Source: Wielerella bovis
GTDB lineage: Bacteria > Pseudomonadota > Gammaproteobacteria > Burkholderiales > Neisseriaceae
Length of the DNA stretch: 64,000 bases
Assembly (NCBI RefSeq): GCF_022354465.1
Contig: NZ_CP092361.1
Span: forward strand, 992,001-1,056,000
Direction of reading: 5' to 3'
This document shows positions 9,377-18,012 of the stretch, one piece after another. Numbering within the stretch: position 1 is the stretch's first letter; each line of letters starts with the position of its first letter. A program made the position numbers and the translations under genes. The notes under the pieces were generated by a model. The model was not told the DNA's origin. It saw nothing but the letters and a program-made list of their open reading frames with translations, and did no database searches.

Positions 9377-10111
9377 ATGAAGAAAATGATTGCGCTTGCA
9401 TGCCTGTCTGTGGTGCTGCAAAATTTTGCATATGCAGCACCTGCAACTGTCCCGAAAATACCTGTGCAAACAGTTGCCCCTGCATCTGCAAAAACGTTGG
9501 CAATACAATCTGATTTGGCGACAAAACAATTAATTAAACAGGAAGAAACGCGTGTTGTAGCGTTTTACGATGCGCAATGGCAAAAATCTGATATGCCTGT
9601 ACAGGGTGGTTATTATCGGATGTTGGTAGGTAAAACGGCGACGGGGAAATCGGTTATACAAGATTTTTATCAAGATACGCGTACCAAACAAATTGATCCA
9701 TCTGTTATTGCGCAAGAATCGGAATTAACCAATTCAGATACACGAGCAGCAGAAGGACGCGTGATTTGGTATACCCCAATGGGTGATTTAAGCAAATTTG
9801 TGTGGGTACAAACAGGCAGTATTACGCGTGCAGCCCATTATAATAATGGGCAATTACAGATGGCGTATCAGCGCTTGCCCAATACAGAACGCATTTGGGC
9901 ATATTATCCCAATGGTAAATTATTGGCGTATTCCACTGCGAAGAATAAACAATCTAAACATTATCTTTTTGATGAAAAGGGACAATTTTTGATTGATAGC
10001 AATCATGTGAAAAATATACCTGATAAACATCCGAAGATTGATTCAATTCGCCAAGCTGCATCAATGTATTTTGATATGTTGAACGTTGTTGCACCTGAAT
10101 TGGGAATTTAA
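9377..10111 (+). CDS. Secreted protein, paralogue 3 of 3 (MORN-like repeats)
   Basis: Third tandem homologue, 244 residues. The signal peptide (ALACLSVVLQNFAYA) is followed by a Pro/Val/Ala-rich stretch, then the family core VIQDFYQDTRTKQIDP, which is identical to copy 1 over most of its length, and the repeat units HYNNGQLQM and AYYPNGKLLA. The start is 21 bases after the stop of copy 2, with a degenerate DUS (AGGCAGCTTGAA) between them, so these two are probably co-transcribed. Confidence 0.72.
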   Translation: MKKMIALACLSVVLQNFAYAAPATVPKIPVQTVAPASAKTLAIQSDLATKQLIKQEETRVVAFYDAQWQKSDMPVQGGYYRMLVGKTATGKSVIQDFYQDTRTKQIDPSVIAQESELTNSDTRAAEGRVIWYTPMGDLSKFVWVQTGSITRAAHYNNGQLQMAYQRLPNTERIWAYYPNGKLLAYSTAKNKQSKHYLFDEKGQFLIDSNHVKNIPDKHPKIDSIRQAASMYFDMLNVVAPELGI

Positions 10112-10147
10112 AGTTTCAGGCTGCCCTATTCAAGGCAGCCTGAAAAC
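10112..10147. terminator. Inverted DUS terminator after paralogue 3
   Basis: GTTTCAGGCTGCC and GGCAGCCTGAAAAC are separated by about ten bases, immediately after the stop. Confidence 0.65.
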
Positions 10148-10160
10148 ATAAGGAAACATT

Positions 10161-10310
10161 ATGTCTCGTACGACTTATATTATTGTTGCTGTGCTTTCCA
10201 TTATGTTTGGCACATTTACTAATTATTCTATGGTTAGCGAAAGTAAAAGTTCACGCGGTTACACAGGTTCATCGGGTTATGTGGGCGGTTTTTCAGGTGG
10301 GCATAAATGA
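10161..10310 (+). CDS. 49-residue membrane peptide overlapping speD
   Basis: Short frame with a good ribosome site (AAGGAAAC, five bases before ATG). It encodes one hydrophobic helix (YIIVAVLSIMFGTFTNY) followed by a Ser/Gly/Tyr-rich tail ending GGFSGGHK. Its stop overlaps the speD start as ATGA, a classic sign of translational coupling. I do not recognise the family. The position suggests a role as leader or partner of SpeD, but this is inference. Confidence 0.65.
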   Translation: MSRTTYIIVAVLSIMFGTFTNYSMVSESKSSRGYTGSSGYVGGFSGGHK

Positions 10311-10675
10311 GTGATTATCGTCCCAGCGCACATGGTTTGCTGGATTTATACGGTTGTCCTGCGGATATTTTGCGTGATGCGGTTGCATTGGAACAAGCTT
10401 TGCGTCAAGCCGCCCATAATGCACAAGCTACGATTTTATCAGCACATTTTCATACTTTTGGTGGACATGGTGGCGTAACAGGTGTGGTATTGTTGGCAGA
10501 GTCGCACATCACTATCCACACTTGGGCGGAACATGGTTTTGCAGCTGTGGATGTGTTTTTATGTGGCAGCCTACAACCGCAAATTGCAGCGCAAAGCATT
10601 CAGGCTGCCTTATCTGCTCAAACGGCACAATGGCGTGAATATCCGCGTGGCGAGAATTTGTTTCAGGCAGCCTGA
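10307..10675 (+). CDS. speD: S-adenosylmethionine decarboxylase proenzyme
   Basis: Pyruvoyl-dependent enzyme making decarboxylated SAM for spermidine synthesis. The processing and active-site block LAESHITIHTWAEHGFAAVDVFLCG (residues about 65-89) is clear; the Ser of ESHIT becomes the pyruvoyl group after self-cleavage. At 122 residues it belongs to the short prokaryotic class (1B). No speE is adjacent. The start overlaps the stop of the upstream 49-residue membrane peptide by four bases. A Correia-like element begins 9 bases after the stop. Confidence 0.93.
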   Translation: MSDYRPSAHGLLDLYGCPADILRDAVALEQALRQAAHNAQATILSAHFHTFGGHGGVTGVVLLAESHITIHTWAEHGFAAVDVFLCGSLQPQIAAQSIQAALSAQTAQWREYPRGENLFQAA

Positions 10676-10683
10676 AATCTTGG

Positions 10684-10789
10684 TATAGTGAAGTAAAATA
10701 AGAAAGATGCAAGGCGACCACGCCCGCTGTGTACAAATAGTACATAAGGGCGTGGTCGCCTTGTCCTATTTTTATTTTAAGCGACTATA
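10684..10789. repeat. Correia-like element, mixed ends
   Basis: TATAGTGAAGTAAAATA at the left and TTATTTTAAGCGACTATA at the right bracket a core GCAAGGCGACCACGCCC ... GGGCGTGGTCGCCTTGTCC. At 106 bp it is the same size as the other elements. The core is a long palindrome, so the RNA should fold strongly behind speD. No gene lies in 10676-10980. Confidence 0.82.
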
Positions 10790-10980
10790 ACAAATGTCGG
10801 ATACACGAATCTGACCTACGAGTTTTCAGGCTGCCTGAATCGATTTTTCAAAGGTTTCAGTTTGAAAAAACATTAACCAGTAAGAAATATGGTTTTAAAA
10901 ATCAGTGAATCAATATCACGAAATTTTATGTTATGATTCAAAAGTTAATTTTTTACACCACTCACACAAGGATAAATAAC

Positions 10981-11547
10981 ATGAAAAAAATCATCGCTGC
11001 AACCGTTTTGGCATTTGCCGCAGTCAGTGCAACCGCTGCATCATACGAAATTGACCCAAAACACACCAATGCTCGTTTTATGATTGACCATTTTGGTACA
11101 TCAAGTAACGTAGGTGGCGTGTATGAAATTGAAGGTAGCATGGAATTTAATCCAGCTAAACGTATAGGTAGTGTGGACATCACTTTACCATTGGCAAACT
11201 TGCGCAGTAGTTCTGATGCGTTTACGGGACATTTGAAATCTGCGGATTTGTTCCATGCCGACAAATTCCCAGAAATGCGTTTTCAATCTACCAAATTTCA
11301 TTTTGTTGGTAAAAAAGTGGTAGCGGTAAGCGGTAATCTAACTTTGTTGGGTAAAACGCATCCTGTAAAATTGCGCGCCAACAAATTTAACTGCTATAAC
11401 AGTCCAATGTTGAAAACCGAAGTATGTGGTGGTGATTTCACAACCACGATTGACCGTACCAAATGGGGCATGGATTATTTGGTTAGCGCAGGAATGAGCA
11501 AAAAAGTACGCTTGGATATTCAAATTGAAGCTGCAAAAAATAATTGA
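10981..11547 (+). CDS. YceI-family periplasmic protein
   Basis: Secreted lipocalin-like protein of 188 residues; family members bind isoprenoid-type lipids in a beta barrel. The signal is KKIIAATVLAFAAVSATAA. The mature part shows YEIDPKHTNARFMIDHFG, then LPLANLRSSSDAFTGHLKSADLFHADKFPEMRFQS and the late KWGMDYLVSAGMSKKVRL, all typical of YceI. An upstream in-frame start at 10933 would place 16 polar residues before the signal; ATG 10981, with AAGGAT upstream, is preferred. Confidence 0.92.
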   Translation: MKKIIAATVLAFAAVSATAASYEIDPKHTNARFMIDHFGTSSNVGGVYEIEGSMEFNPAKRIGSVDITLPLANLRSSSDAFTGHLKSADLFHADKFPEMRFQSTKFHFVGKKVVAVSGNLTLLGKTHPVKLRANKFNCYNSPMLKTEVCGGDFTTTIDRTKWGMDYLVSAGMSKKVRLDIQIEAAKNN

Positions 11548-11556
11548 TTGAGAATT

Positions 11557-11595
11557 AAAAAGGCAGCCTGAAAACATTTTCAGGCTGCCTTTTTA
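11557..11595. terminator. Bidirectional inverted DUS terminator
   Basis: AAAAAGGCAGCCTGAAAA and TTTTCAGGCTGCCTTTTT form a near-perfect hairpin with A and T runs on both sides, between two convergent genes (yceI-family and ampG). Confidence 0.88.
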
Positions 11596-11599
11596 TACT

Positions 11600-13108
11600 T
11601 TATTTTTCGTGAAACAAAACTTTATTTGTCCACACAATCAATAGCACAATCGGAATGCCTAGCGCGGCGGTAAACGTGAAAAATCCCGTATATTGAATAT
11701 GCTCCACAATCGCACCCGAATAGCCGCCCAGTGTTTTGGGCAGCAAACTCATCAAAGAAGAGAATAGGGCGTATTGCATTGCACTAAATTGAATATTGGT
11801 CAGCGAGGATAAGAACGCTACGAAAATAGTAGATGCCAATCCTGCGGCTAAATTATCAATAGAAACCACAAGATACAACATAGCAATATCGTACCCTCGC
11901 ATCGCCAATAACACAAATAATAAATTGGTGGCGGCGGATAAAATTGCGCCCAGCATCATCATTTTCATGATATTGAAACGTTGTGCTAATACGCCGCCTA
12001 ATATGCCACCCAGAATCATCATCAATACGCCAAATACTTTAACGGCGTTGCCAATTTCGGTTTTGCTAAATCCTAAATCACTGTAAAATAAATTGGAAAC
12101 CACGCCTGCAACAATGTCAGATATGCGATACAAACCAATCAAGGTAAGCAGCAGCAGGGCTTTTTTGCCGTATCGGGTAAAAAAATCGGCAATCGGTTCT
12201 ACGCAAGTTTGATAGGCAATGTGTTTGGGCGTGATTTTGCTGATGATGGCGATGCCTGCTAAAACAGCGCCCACTGCGATAGAGCCCGATAAACGGATGA
12301 TTTCCCAGCCCAATGCGATAATAGGTGTGGGTTTTTCAGGCTGCATGACGCCAATTTGTTTGAATGCAAAAATAAATCCAATAATAAACAACACAAACAT
12401 CAGCAATAAACGCACATTTTCTTGCGCGTTTAATCGTGCTGGGCGTTGTTGATTGACTTCTGGTTCGCGCACGCACCGAATGGTAAGCGTGAGCAAAATC
12501 GCCATAAATGCTGCCATGAAATAATAGGTGCTGCGCCATGCGTCATACACATAATGCTCGCGGCTGGAACCGAGCCAGTCTGCTAAATAGAGTGAACCTG
12601 CGCCTGCGACAATCATGCCGATACGATAACCCATAGTGTAGGTGGATGACATAACAGATAACATGGCAGGATTATTCGGTGCGGCTTCAATGCGATAAGC
12701 ATCAATCACAATATCTTGCGTGGCAGCGGAAAAACCGAGTAACACGGAAGATGCAGCCATAAGTGATAACAGCGATTGTTGCGCGGGATTGATGGACGCC
12801 ATCAGTATAATCGCGGCGATAATCAATAATTGCGCCAACAGCAACCAACTGCGGCGTTTGCCCAATTTACCGATAAGGGGCAGTTGCAGCGAATCAATCA
12901 ACGGTGCCCACAAAAATTTGAAGGAATAACCCAAGCCTGCCCAGCTAAACATGGTTACCAATTTGCGTTCTACGCCCGCTTCGGGTAACCAAATGGAAAG
13001 CGTGCCGAAAATCAAAGGAAACGGTAGCCCTGCGGCACAACCGAGCAACAGCATGATGATGGCGCGGCGGTCTGAATAACTGTGTAGGGATTTGGATAGG
13101 GAAGTCAT
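11600..13108 (-). CDS. ampG: AmpG-family muropeptide permease
   Basis: Inner-membrane MFS transporter importing anhydro-muropeptides for cell-wall recycling. The 502 residues show about 14 hydrophobic segments, the early LGCAAGLPFPLIFGTLSIWL and GYSFKFLWAPLIDSL blocks, and DIVIDAYRIE near residue 130, all diagnostic of AmpG. The inserted hydrophobic region around residues 230-300 also fits longer AmpG proteins. The start at 13108 is followed by SLSKSLHSYSDRRA. It converges on the YceI gene and shares its terminator. Confidence 0.92.
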   Translation of the reverse strand: MTSLSKSLHSYSDRRAIIMLLLGCAAGLPFPLIFGTLSIWLPEAGVERKLVTMFSWAGLGYSFKFLWAPLIDSLQLPLIGKLGKRRSWLLLAQLLIIAAIILMASINPAQQSLLSLMAASSVLLGFSAATQDIVIDAYRIEAAPNNPAMLSVMSSTYTMGYRIGMIVAGAGSLYLADWLGSSREHYVYDAWRSTYYFMAAFMAILLTLTIRCVREPEVNQQRPARLNAQENVRLLLMFVLFIIGFIFAFKQIGVMQPEKPTPIIALGWEIIRLSGSIAVGAVLAGIAIISKITPKHIAYQTCVEPIADFFTRYGKKALLLLTLIGLYRISDIVAGVVSNLFYSDLGFSKTEIGNAVKVFGVLMMILGGILGGVLAQRFNIMKMMMLGAILSAATNLLFVLLAMRGYDIAMLYLVVSIDNLAAGLASTIFVAFLSSLTNIQFSAMQYALFSSLMSLLPKTLGGYSGAIVEHIQYTGFFTFTAALGIPIVLLIVWTNKVLFHEK

Positions 13109-13196
13109 AATGTAATCAATAAAATAATTTGTGCGGATTATAACAGTTTCAGGCTGCCTGATATATTTTGTACGATAAAGGCAGCCTGAAAAGAGT

Positions 13197-13224
13197 TTGA
13201 CAATTCGGGGGGGGGGGGTAGTAT
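13197..13224 (+). promoter_or_regulatory. Candidate phase-variable promoter with a 12-G spacer
   Basis: TTGACA (13197-13202, perfect -35) is followed by ATTC, an uninterrupted run of 12 G (13207-13218), and TAGTAT (13219-13224, good -10). The spacer is 16 bases and would change by one with each G gained or lost. The same layout controls porA and opc transcription in meningococcus by slipped-strand mispairing. The predicted transcript would start near 13231 and reach the ATG at 13269 after about 38 bases. Confidence 0.75.
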
Positions 13225-13268
13225 TCTACCCTTTCACATTTATAAATCAATCGGGTAGGGTGTATTTT

Positions 13269-14029
13269 ATGGAAAATGAAGTTCAATTATTGGATAAGGC
13301 AGCCAGTCGCCCATTTAGCGATGGTTGGGTTTGGATAAAAAAGCCTGTGGTTTAAGCCAAGAACGCGCGGGTAAATGGCTGTTGATGTCTTTTATCATGT
13401 GCCTATGCATCAGATTATGTGGCTTTTTTCTATACGATGTTCCCATCAATATTTTGCGTGAATTTATTGCATTATTTTTGCTGCTCTCATTTACAGGCGG
13501 TTTGGTAGTTTCTATGGCATCGCTGATAGAAGAAGATGATTTAGCGACATCTTATTTGTTCGCAGGTTTTCAATATAAATTTTTGCAATTACTGTTTCTC
13601 TCTATCTATGTAATTCTGATTTCAGGTGTTTTTAACGGACTCGGTTACATGATATTAATGGCTGTTGGTATCAATATCATAACACTAGCTGTCATAGTTC
13701 CGATTGTATTTTTTATTTCTTTTTCAATCAGTTGGCTCGCATTGCCTTTGATGATGTTGCAAGATATCAAACCACTTACCGCCATTAAAATGAGCTTTTT
13801 AGGCAGCCTGAAAAATATTTTGCCGATTTTATGCGCTTTTTTAATATTCATCTTGGCGATTGGCGGATTTGTGATGCTCATCATATCCTTGGCAGACATT
13901 TTAAGCGATAGAACCGTATCCAAAATCAGATTTTTAGTTCTGGTTTTATTATTAACCGCCCCAATTATCAATGCCGCTTTCATGTATGTTGGATATCGGA
14001 ATATTTGGACAAATGTGCCGATGGAATAA
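13269..14029 (+). pseudogene. BPSS1780-like membrane protein gene, frameshifted in an A6 run
   Basis: Frame 1 opens at ATG 13269 (AGGG upstream) and gives ENEVQLLDKAASRPFSDGWVWIK before stopping. The following frame, open from 13325 to 14029, gives KKACGLSQERAGKWL and then five or six membrane helices. The two parts join at six A (about 13337-13342); one more A restores a single frame of 253 residues whose start (ASRPxSxGWxWIxxxxxL) fits the BPSS1780 family of neisserial and burkholderial membrane proteins. It could be a phase-off state, a true null, or an assembly error. Combined with the poly-G promoter upstream, phase variation is plausible. Confidence 0.7.
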
Positions 14030-14046
14030 AACAAATTTGTTACAAT

Positions 14047-14237
14047 AAAGCGTTATCCAGTAGGGGCTGTTGACAATTCGTTTCACGGTTGTTTTTTCAT
14101 CAAAATCGCCAACTTCTGCGTCAAAAATACTCGCCAATGGACGGCATTGGCTCGCATTTTTTCCTTGAATTTGGCGATTTTGCCTGAAAAACCAACTCCG
14201 CGCCCAAATTGTCAACAGCCCCTAGCGATAACGCTTT
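14047..14237. repeat. 162-bp palindromic element inserted in a terminator loop
   Basis: Inner arms AGGGGCTGTTGACAATT (14062-14078) and its perfect complement (14207-14223) enclose a region with another inverted pair (CAAAATCGCCAA / TTGGCGATTTTG). This looks like a miniature inverted-repeat element without a gene. Outside it, AAAGCGTTATC (14047-14057) and GATAACGCTTT (14227-14237) followed by more T form the two halves of what looks like the original terminator of the preceding gene. The element seems to have landed in the loop. Confidence 0.65.
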
Positions 14238-14279
14238 TTGCTTTTCAGGCAGCCTGAAAAATACATTTAAGGAAAAAAC

Positions 14280-16946
14280 ATGACCCAAATCGTCAAATAT
14301 TTAAAAGACTACACCGCACCGACTCATCTTGTGCCCAAAACCGATTTATTGTTTGAAATTGAAGACACGCACACTTACGTAACCGCCACGCTGCACATTG
14401 AACCCCAAACCAGCACACAAGGCGGCCTGAAACTACCCGGCGATGCCGAGTTGATTTCATTGGCAATCAACGGCGAAAAGCAGCCTGAAAACGCATACCA
14501 ATTAGATACCGCCAACGAAACACTCATCATCAAAAATACCCCGAATATTCCATTTATTTTAACGATTGAAACGCGCGTTGAGCCAAGCAAAAACAAATCT
14601 TTCAATGGTTTATACGAAAGTGGTGGCAATCTCTACACCCAATGCGAACCCGAAGGTTTCCGCAAAATCACATTCCACCCCGACCGCCCAGACGTGATGG
14701 GCGAATTCACCACAGAAATTCGCGCAAATGCCGACAAATTCCCCGTTTTGCTGTCAAATGGCAACAAAATCCGTTCAGGCAGCCTGAATGACGGGCGACA
14801 TTTTGCCGTGTGGCACGACCCCCATGTGAAACCGACTTATTTATTTGCGCTGGTGGCAGGCGATTTGGCTTTGACATCGGATTTTTTCATCACACAAAGC
14901 GGTCGCCGCGTAGAAATTGAGTTCTACACCCGCGCCGAAGACACGCCACAAGTGCCATTCGCCATTGAAGCATTAAAAAATTCAATGAAATGGGACGAAA
15001 CACGTTTCGGCTTGGAATACGATTTGGACATCTACATGGTCGTGGCGGTCGGCGATTTCAATATGGGCGCGATGGAAAACAAAGGCTTAAATATTTTCAA
15101 TACCAAATACGTCCTTGCCGACAGCCGCACCGCCACAGACGCGGATTTTGAAGGTGTAGAAGCCGTGATTGCCCACGAATATTTCCACAACTGGACAGGC
15201 AACCGCGTAACCTGCCGCGATTGGTTCCAACTGTCGCTCAAAGAAGGCTTGACCGTGTTCCGCGACCAAGAATTTTCAGGCGACCGCGCCAGCCGTGCCG
15301 TGCGCCGCATTGAAAATGTGAAATTATTGAGAATACATCAATTTGCCGAAGACGCATCGCCAATGGCACACCCCGTCCGCCCAGCCAGCTATGTGGAAAT
15401 GAACAATTTTTACACCATGACCGTGTACGAAAAAGGCGCGGAAGTTGTGCGGATGTACCACACTTTTTTGGGCGAAGAAGGTTTCCAAAAAGGCATGAAA
15501 TTGTATTTTGAACGCCATGACGGTCAAGCCGTAACCTGCGATGATTTCCGCGCGGCAATGGCGGACGCAAATGGCTTTGATTTTGAACAATTTGCATTGT
15601 GGTATTCGCAAGCGGGTACGCCCACGCTCAAAGTTTCAGGCAGCCTGAAAGACGGCAAATACATTTTGAATGTGAAACAAAGTTTGCCCGACACGCCCGA
15701 TATGCCGTCATCAGCGAAACAGCCGATGATGATGCCACTTTCTATCGCATTTTTTGATGAAAAAGGCGCAAAAATCGCTTTCAGGCAGCCTGAAAATGAT
15801 GAAACACGCCAAGAAATCGTTTTGACGCTCAATCAAACCGAGCAATCATTTGAATTTTTGATTGAAAACGCGAATGCCGTTACACCGTCATTATTGCGTG
15901 GTTTTTCTGCGCCCGTGCATTTGCAATTTGATTATACAAATGAACAACTTGCCTTGTTGTTGGCGCACGATGACGATGAATTTGCGCGTTGGGAAGCGGG
16001 GCAAACTTTGTTCCGCCGCGCTATTGCCGAAAACGAAACCGCTTTGCAAAACGGCAATAATCCGCCCGAACATACTTTGTTAATCCATGCCTTGCGTAAT
16101 ATTTTGAATGACAATGACATGGACGCGGCATTCAAAGCCATGCTGTTGCAAGTGCCAGCCGAAGCCGAATTGTGGGGCGAGCGCGACAACATCAACCCCG
16201 TGCTGGTGGCGATGGCGCGTGAAGCCTTGTTGGACGAAATCGCCCACGCTTTGCATGGCGAATTGTTGGCGAATGCGCTCAATGCGCGTGAAGCGGAAAA
16301 CGCGGACAAACGCGGCAAAGAAATTGAAATTTATGAATACAATCCGCAAGATGCAGGTTTACGCGCTTTGCAATATGCGTGTTTCCCATTGATTCATCGT
16401 TTTGATGAATCGGCAACCATTGAGCAAGTGTTTGAACATTATGATGAAATGGCGCGGAAAAACATGACCCACGAATGGGGCGTGTTGTCGTCCATCAACA
16501 GCAATGCGAGCGCGAAACGCGATGAATTATTGGCGCGATTTGCCGCGAAATTTGATGACCAAGCCCTTGTAATGGATAAATATTTCTCGCTGATTGCGTG
16601 CAGTCGCCGTGCGGACACTTTGGCGCAGGTTCAGGCTGCCTTAAATCATCCGCGTTTTGCGCTGACCAATCCAAATAAAGTTCGCGCTTTGATTGGCACG
16701 TTTGCGCGGAATGTGCCGCATTTTCATGCACTTGACGGTTCGGGTTACGCTTTTGTGGCGGAACACATCAAAAAAATTGATGAATTCAATCCGCAAGTGG
16801 CGGCAGGTTTGGCGCGCGCGTTTAATTTGCTGAAACGGATTGAGCCGCAACGTCAAGCCTTGATGCGTGGGGAATTGGAGGCGATTGAGGCATTGCCAAA
16901 TTTATCCAAAGATGTGCGGGAGATTGTGGAAAAAATCTTGGCGTAA
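14280..16946 (+). CDS. pepN: Aminopeptidase N
   Basis: Cytosolic zinc M1 metallopeptidase that removes N-terminal residues from peptides. The 888 residues match the proteobacterial PepN length. The exopeptidase motif GAMEN is at about residue 262, and the zinc site HEYFHNWTGNRVTCRDWFQLSLKEG at about 298-322 gives HEXXH plus the distal Glu. The conserved DxEFS-DRxSRAV segment follows. At least six DUS copies or variants lie within the coding region, read as GSLN, GSLK, RQPE and similar. One (near 14422) is altered to GGCGGCCTGAA. Confidence 0.97.
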   Translation: MTQIVKYLKDYTAPTHLVPKTDLLFEIEDTHTYVTATLHIEPQTSTQGGLKLPGDAELISLAINGEKQPENAYQLDTANETLIIKNTPNIPFILTIETRVEPSKNKSFNGLYESGGNLYTQCEPEGFRKITFHPDRPDVMGEFTTEIRANADKFPVLLSNGNKIRSGSLNDGRHFAVWHDPHVKPTYLFALVAGDLALTSDFFITQSGRRVEIEFYTRAEDTPQVPFAIEALKNSMKWDETRFGLEYDLDIYMVVAVGDFNMGAMENKGLNIFNTKYVLADSRTATDADFEGVEAVIAHEYFHNWTGNRVTCRDWFQLSLKEGLTVFRDQEFSGDRASRAVRRIENVKLLRIHQFAEDASPMAHPVRPASYVEMNNFYTMTVYEKGAEVVRMYHTFLGEEGFQKGMKLYFERHDGQAVTCDDFRAAMADANGFDFEQFALWYSQAGTPTLKVSGSLKDGKYILNVKQSLPDTPDMPSSAKQPMMMPLSIAFFDEKGAKIAFRQPENDETRQEIVLTLNQTEQSFEFLIENANAVTPSLLRGFSAPVHLQFDYTNEQLALLLAHDDDEFARWEAGQTLFRRAIAENETALQNGNNPPEHTLLIHALRNILNDNDMDAAFKAMLLQVPAEAELWGERDNINPVLVAMAREALLDEIAHALHGELLANALNAREAENADKRGKEIEIYEYNPQDAGLRALQYACFPLIHRFDESATIEQVFEHYDEMARKNMTHEWGVLSSINSNASAKRDELLARFAAKFDDQALVMDKYFSLIACSRRADTLAQVQAALNHPRFALTNPNKVRALIGTFARNVPHFHALDGSGYAFVAEHIKKIDEFNPQVAAGLARAFNLLKRIEPQRQALMRGELEAIEALPNLSKDVREIVEKILA

Positions 16947-16970
16947 GGACTGCGCGTCCAGCGAAAAATG

Positions 16971-17016
16971 AATTTCAGGCAGCCTGAACAACAATTCAGG
17001 CTGCCTGAAATTTTTA
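16971..17016. terminator. Inverted double DUS terminator
   Basis: AATTTCAGGCAGCCTGAA (16971-16988) and its perfect complement (16995-17012) are followed by a T-rich tract. It separates pepN from the convergent restriction-modification gene. Confidence 0.8.
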
Positions 17017-17886
17017 TTTATCAATCTGTTGCATGATTTCCAGCGTTTTGGATAAAGCCAAAATCATTTTTTGATAATGCTCTAAATCAGCCACAGTCAG
17101 CGTTTGCCCTTTGCGGTCTTTCAGCCATTTTTGCGCTGGCTGATAACCGCCAATATACATTTCCCACACGGTTTGCGGCACACCTTTCAGGCTGCCTGTT
17201 TTGCTCCAAAACACGGTTTCATTTTCGTATTTCAATTTATCCACCGTCATATCAGGATTTTCGGCGTTAAATTCGGTGATGAAATTTGCCATATCGCAAT
17301 CATCGTGTTTGAGCGTGTGCCACAAACGCAATTCTTTGCCCAAATCTGCTAAACGGAAAAATTCGCTTGCATTTTCGGGATAAGGAATGCGTGGGAAATT
17401 GGTTTTCAGCATTTCGGCGTATTTTGTCCGATAGTTGGGGCTGTGTAATACGGCATAAATGTAGTCCAATAAATTTTCAGGCGTAAAATCATCACTTCCC
17501 CAATCTTTTTTGATGATTTTGGCGATTTTTTTGACAATGGTTTCATTGATATTGGGCTGGCGTTGCAGGCTGCCTGAAAAATTTAAGGATTGGTTATCGG
17601 GGTACACATACAAAGGGAAAATACTTGTTATCTCACTGGTTTTATTGGAAACATAACCAGATTCCATGATAGTTTCACTAATTAAACAATGCTGATAAGT
17701 TGAGCCTGATTTAAATTGTTTTGTTAGGCATAAACCTAAATTTATTTTTCCTACAAAATGTTTCATCACATTACCACGTGGCATACAATGAAAACCTTTG
17801 CTGTTACCTGTGAAAAATGTATAACGTGTATCAAATGGTCGGTAGGCAATCGGCACAATTTGGTGTGTTTCCAAATGATTTTTCAC
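17014..17886 (-). pseudogene. C-terminal (target-recognition) part of a split type IIG restriction-modification enzyme
   Basis: A 290-residue frame continuing the product of the upstream N-terminal part, from which it is separated by a Correia-like element. It begins in the block NHLETHQIVPIAYRPFDTRYTFFTGNSKGF; YRPFDxRYTxYTGxSxGF is common in single-chain restriction-methylation proteins, after which comes the specificity region. It ends WEMYIGGYQPAQKWLKDRKG, the typical C-terminus of these enzymes. Alone it lacks catalytic motifs. It could be translated from an internal ATG at 17886, but I see no good ribosome site. Removing 106 bp of the element fuses it in frame with the upstream part. Confidence 0.82.
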
Positions 17887-17904
17887 ATCTGTTTGTGCAT
17901 CTGC

Positions 17905-18012
17905 TATAGTCGCAGAATTGAAAAATCATTACAGCGTTGCCAACGTCCTTATGTGTTTTCACACACGGCGGACGTTGTCGCCTTGTACTGTTTTTTCACT
18001 TCTACGACTATA
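17905..18012. repeat. Correia-like element inside the restriction-modification gene
   Basis: Left end TATAGTCGCAGAATTG, right end CACTTCTACGACTATA, core ACAGCGTTGCC ... GTCGCCTTGT. The gene continues on both sides, and TA is present at each edge as expected for a TA target duplication. Deleting 106 bp, leaving one TA, restores the reading frame. The element terminus itself supplies the TAG that ends the N-terminal fragment. Confidence 0.88.
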
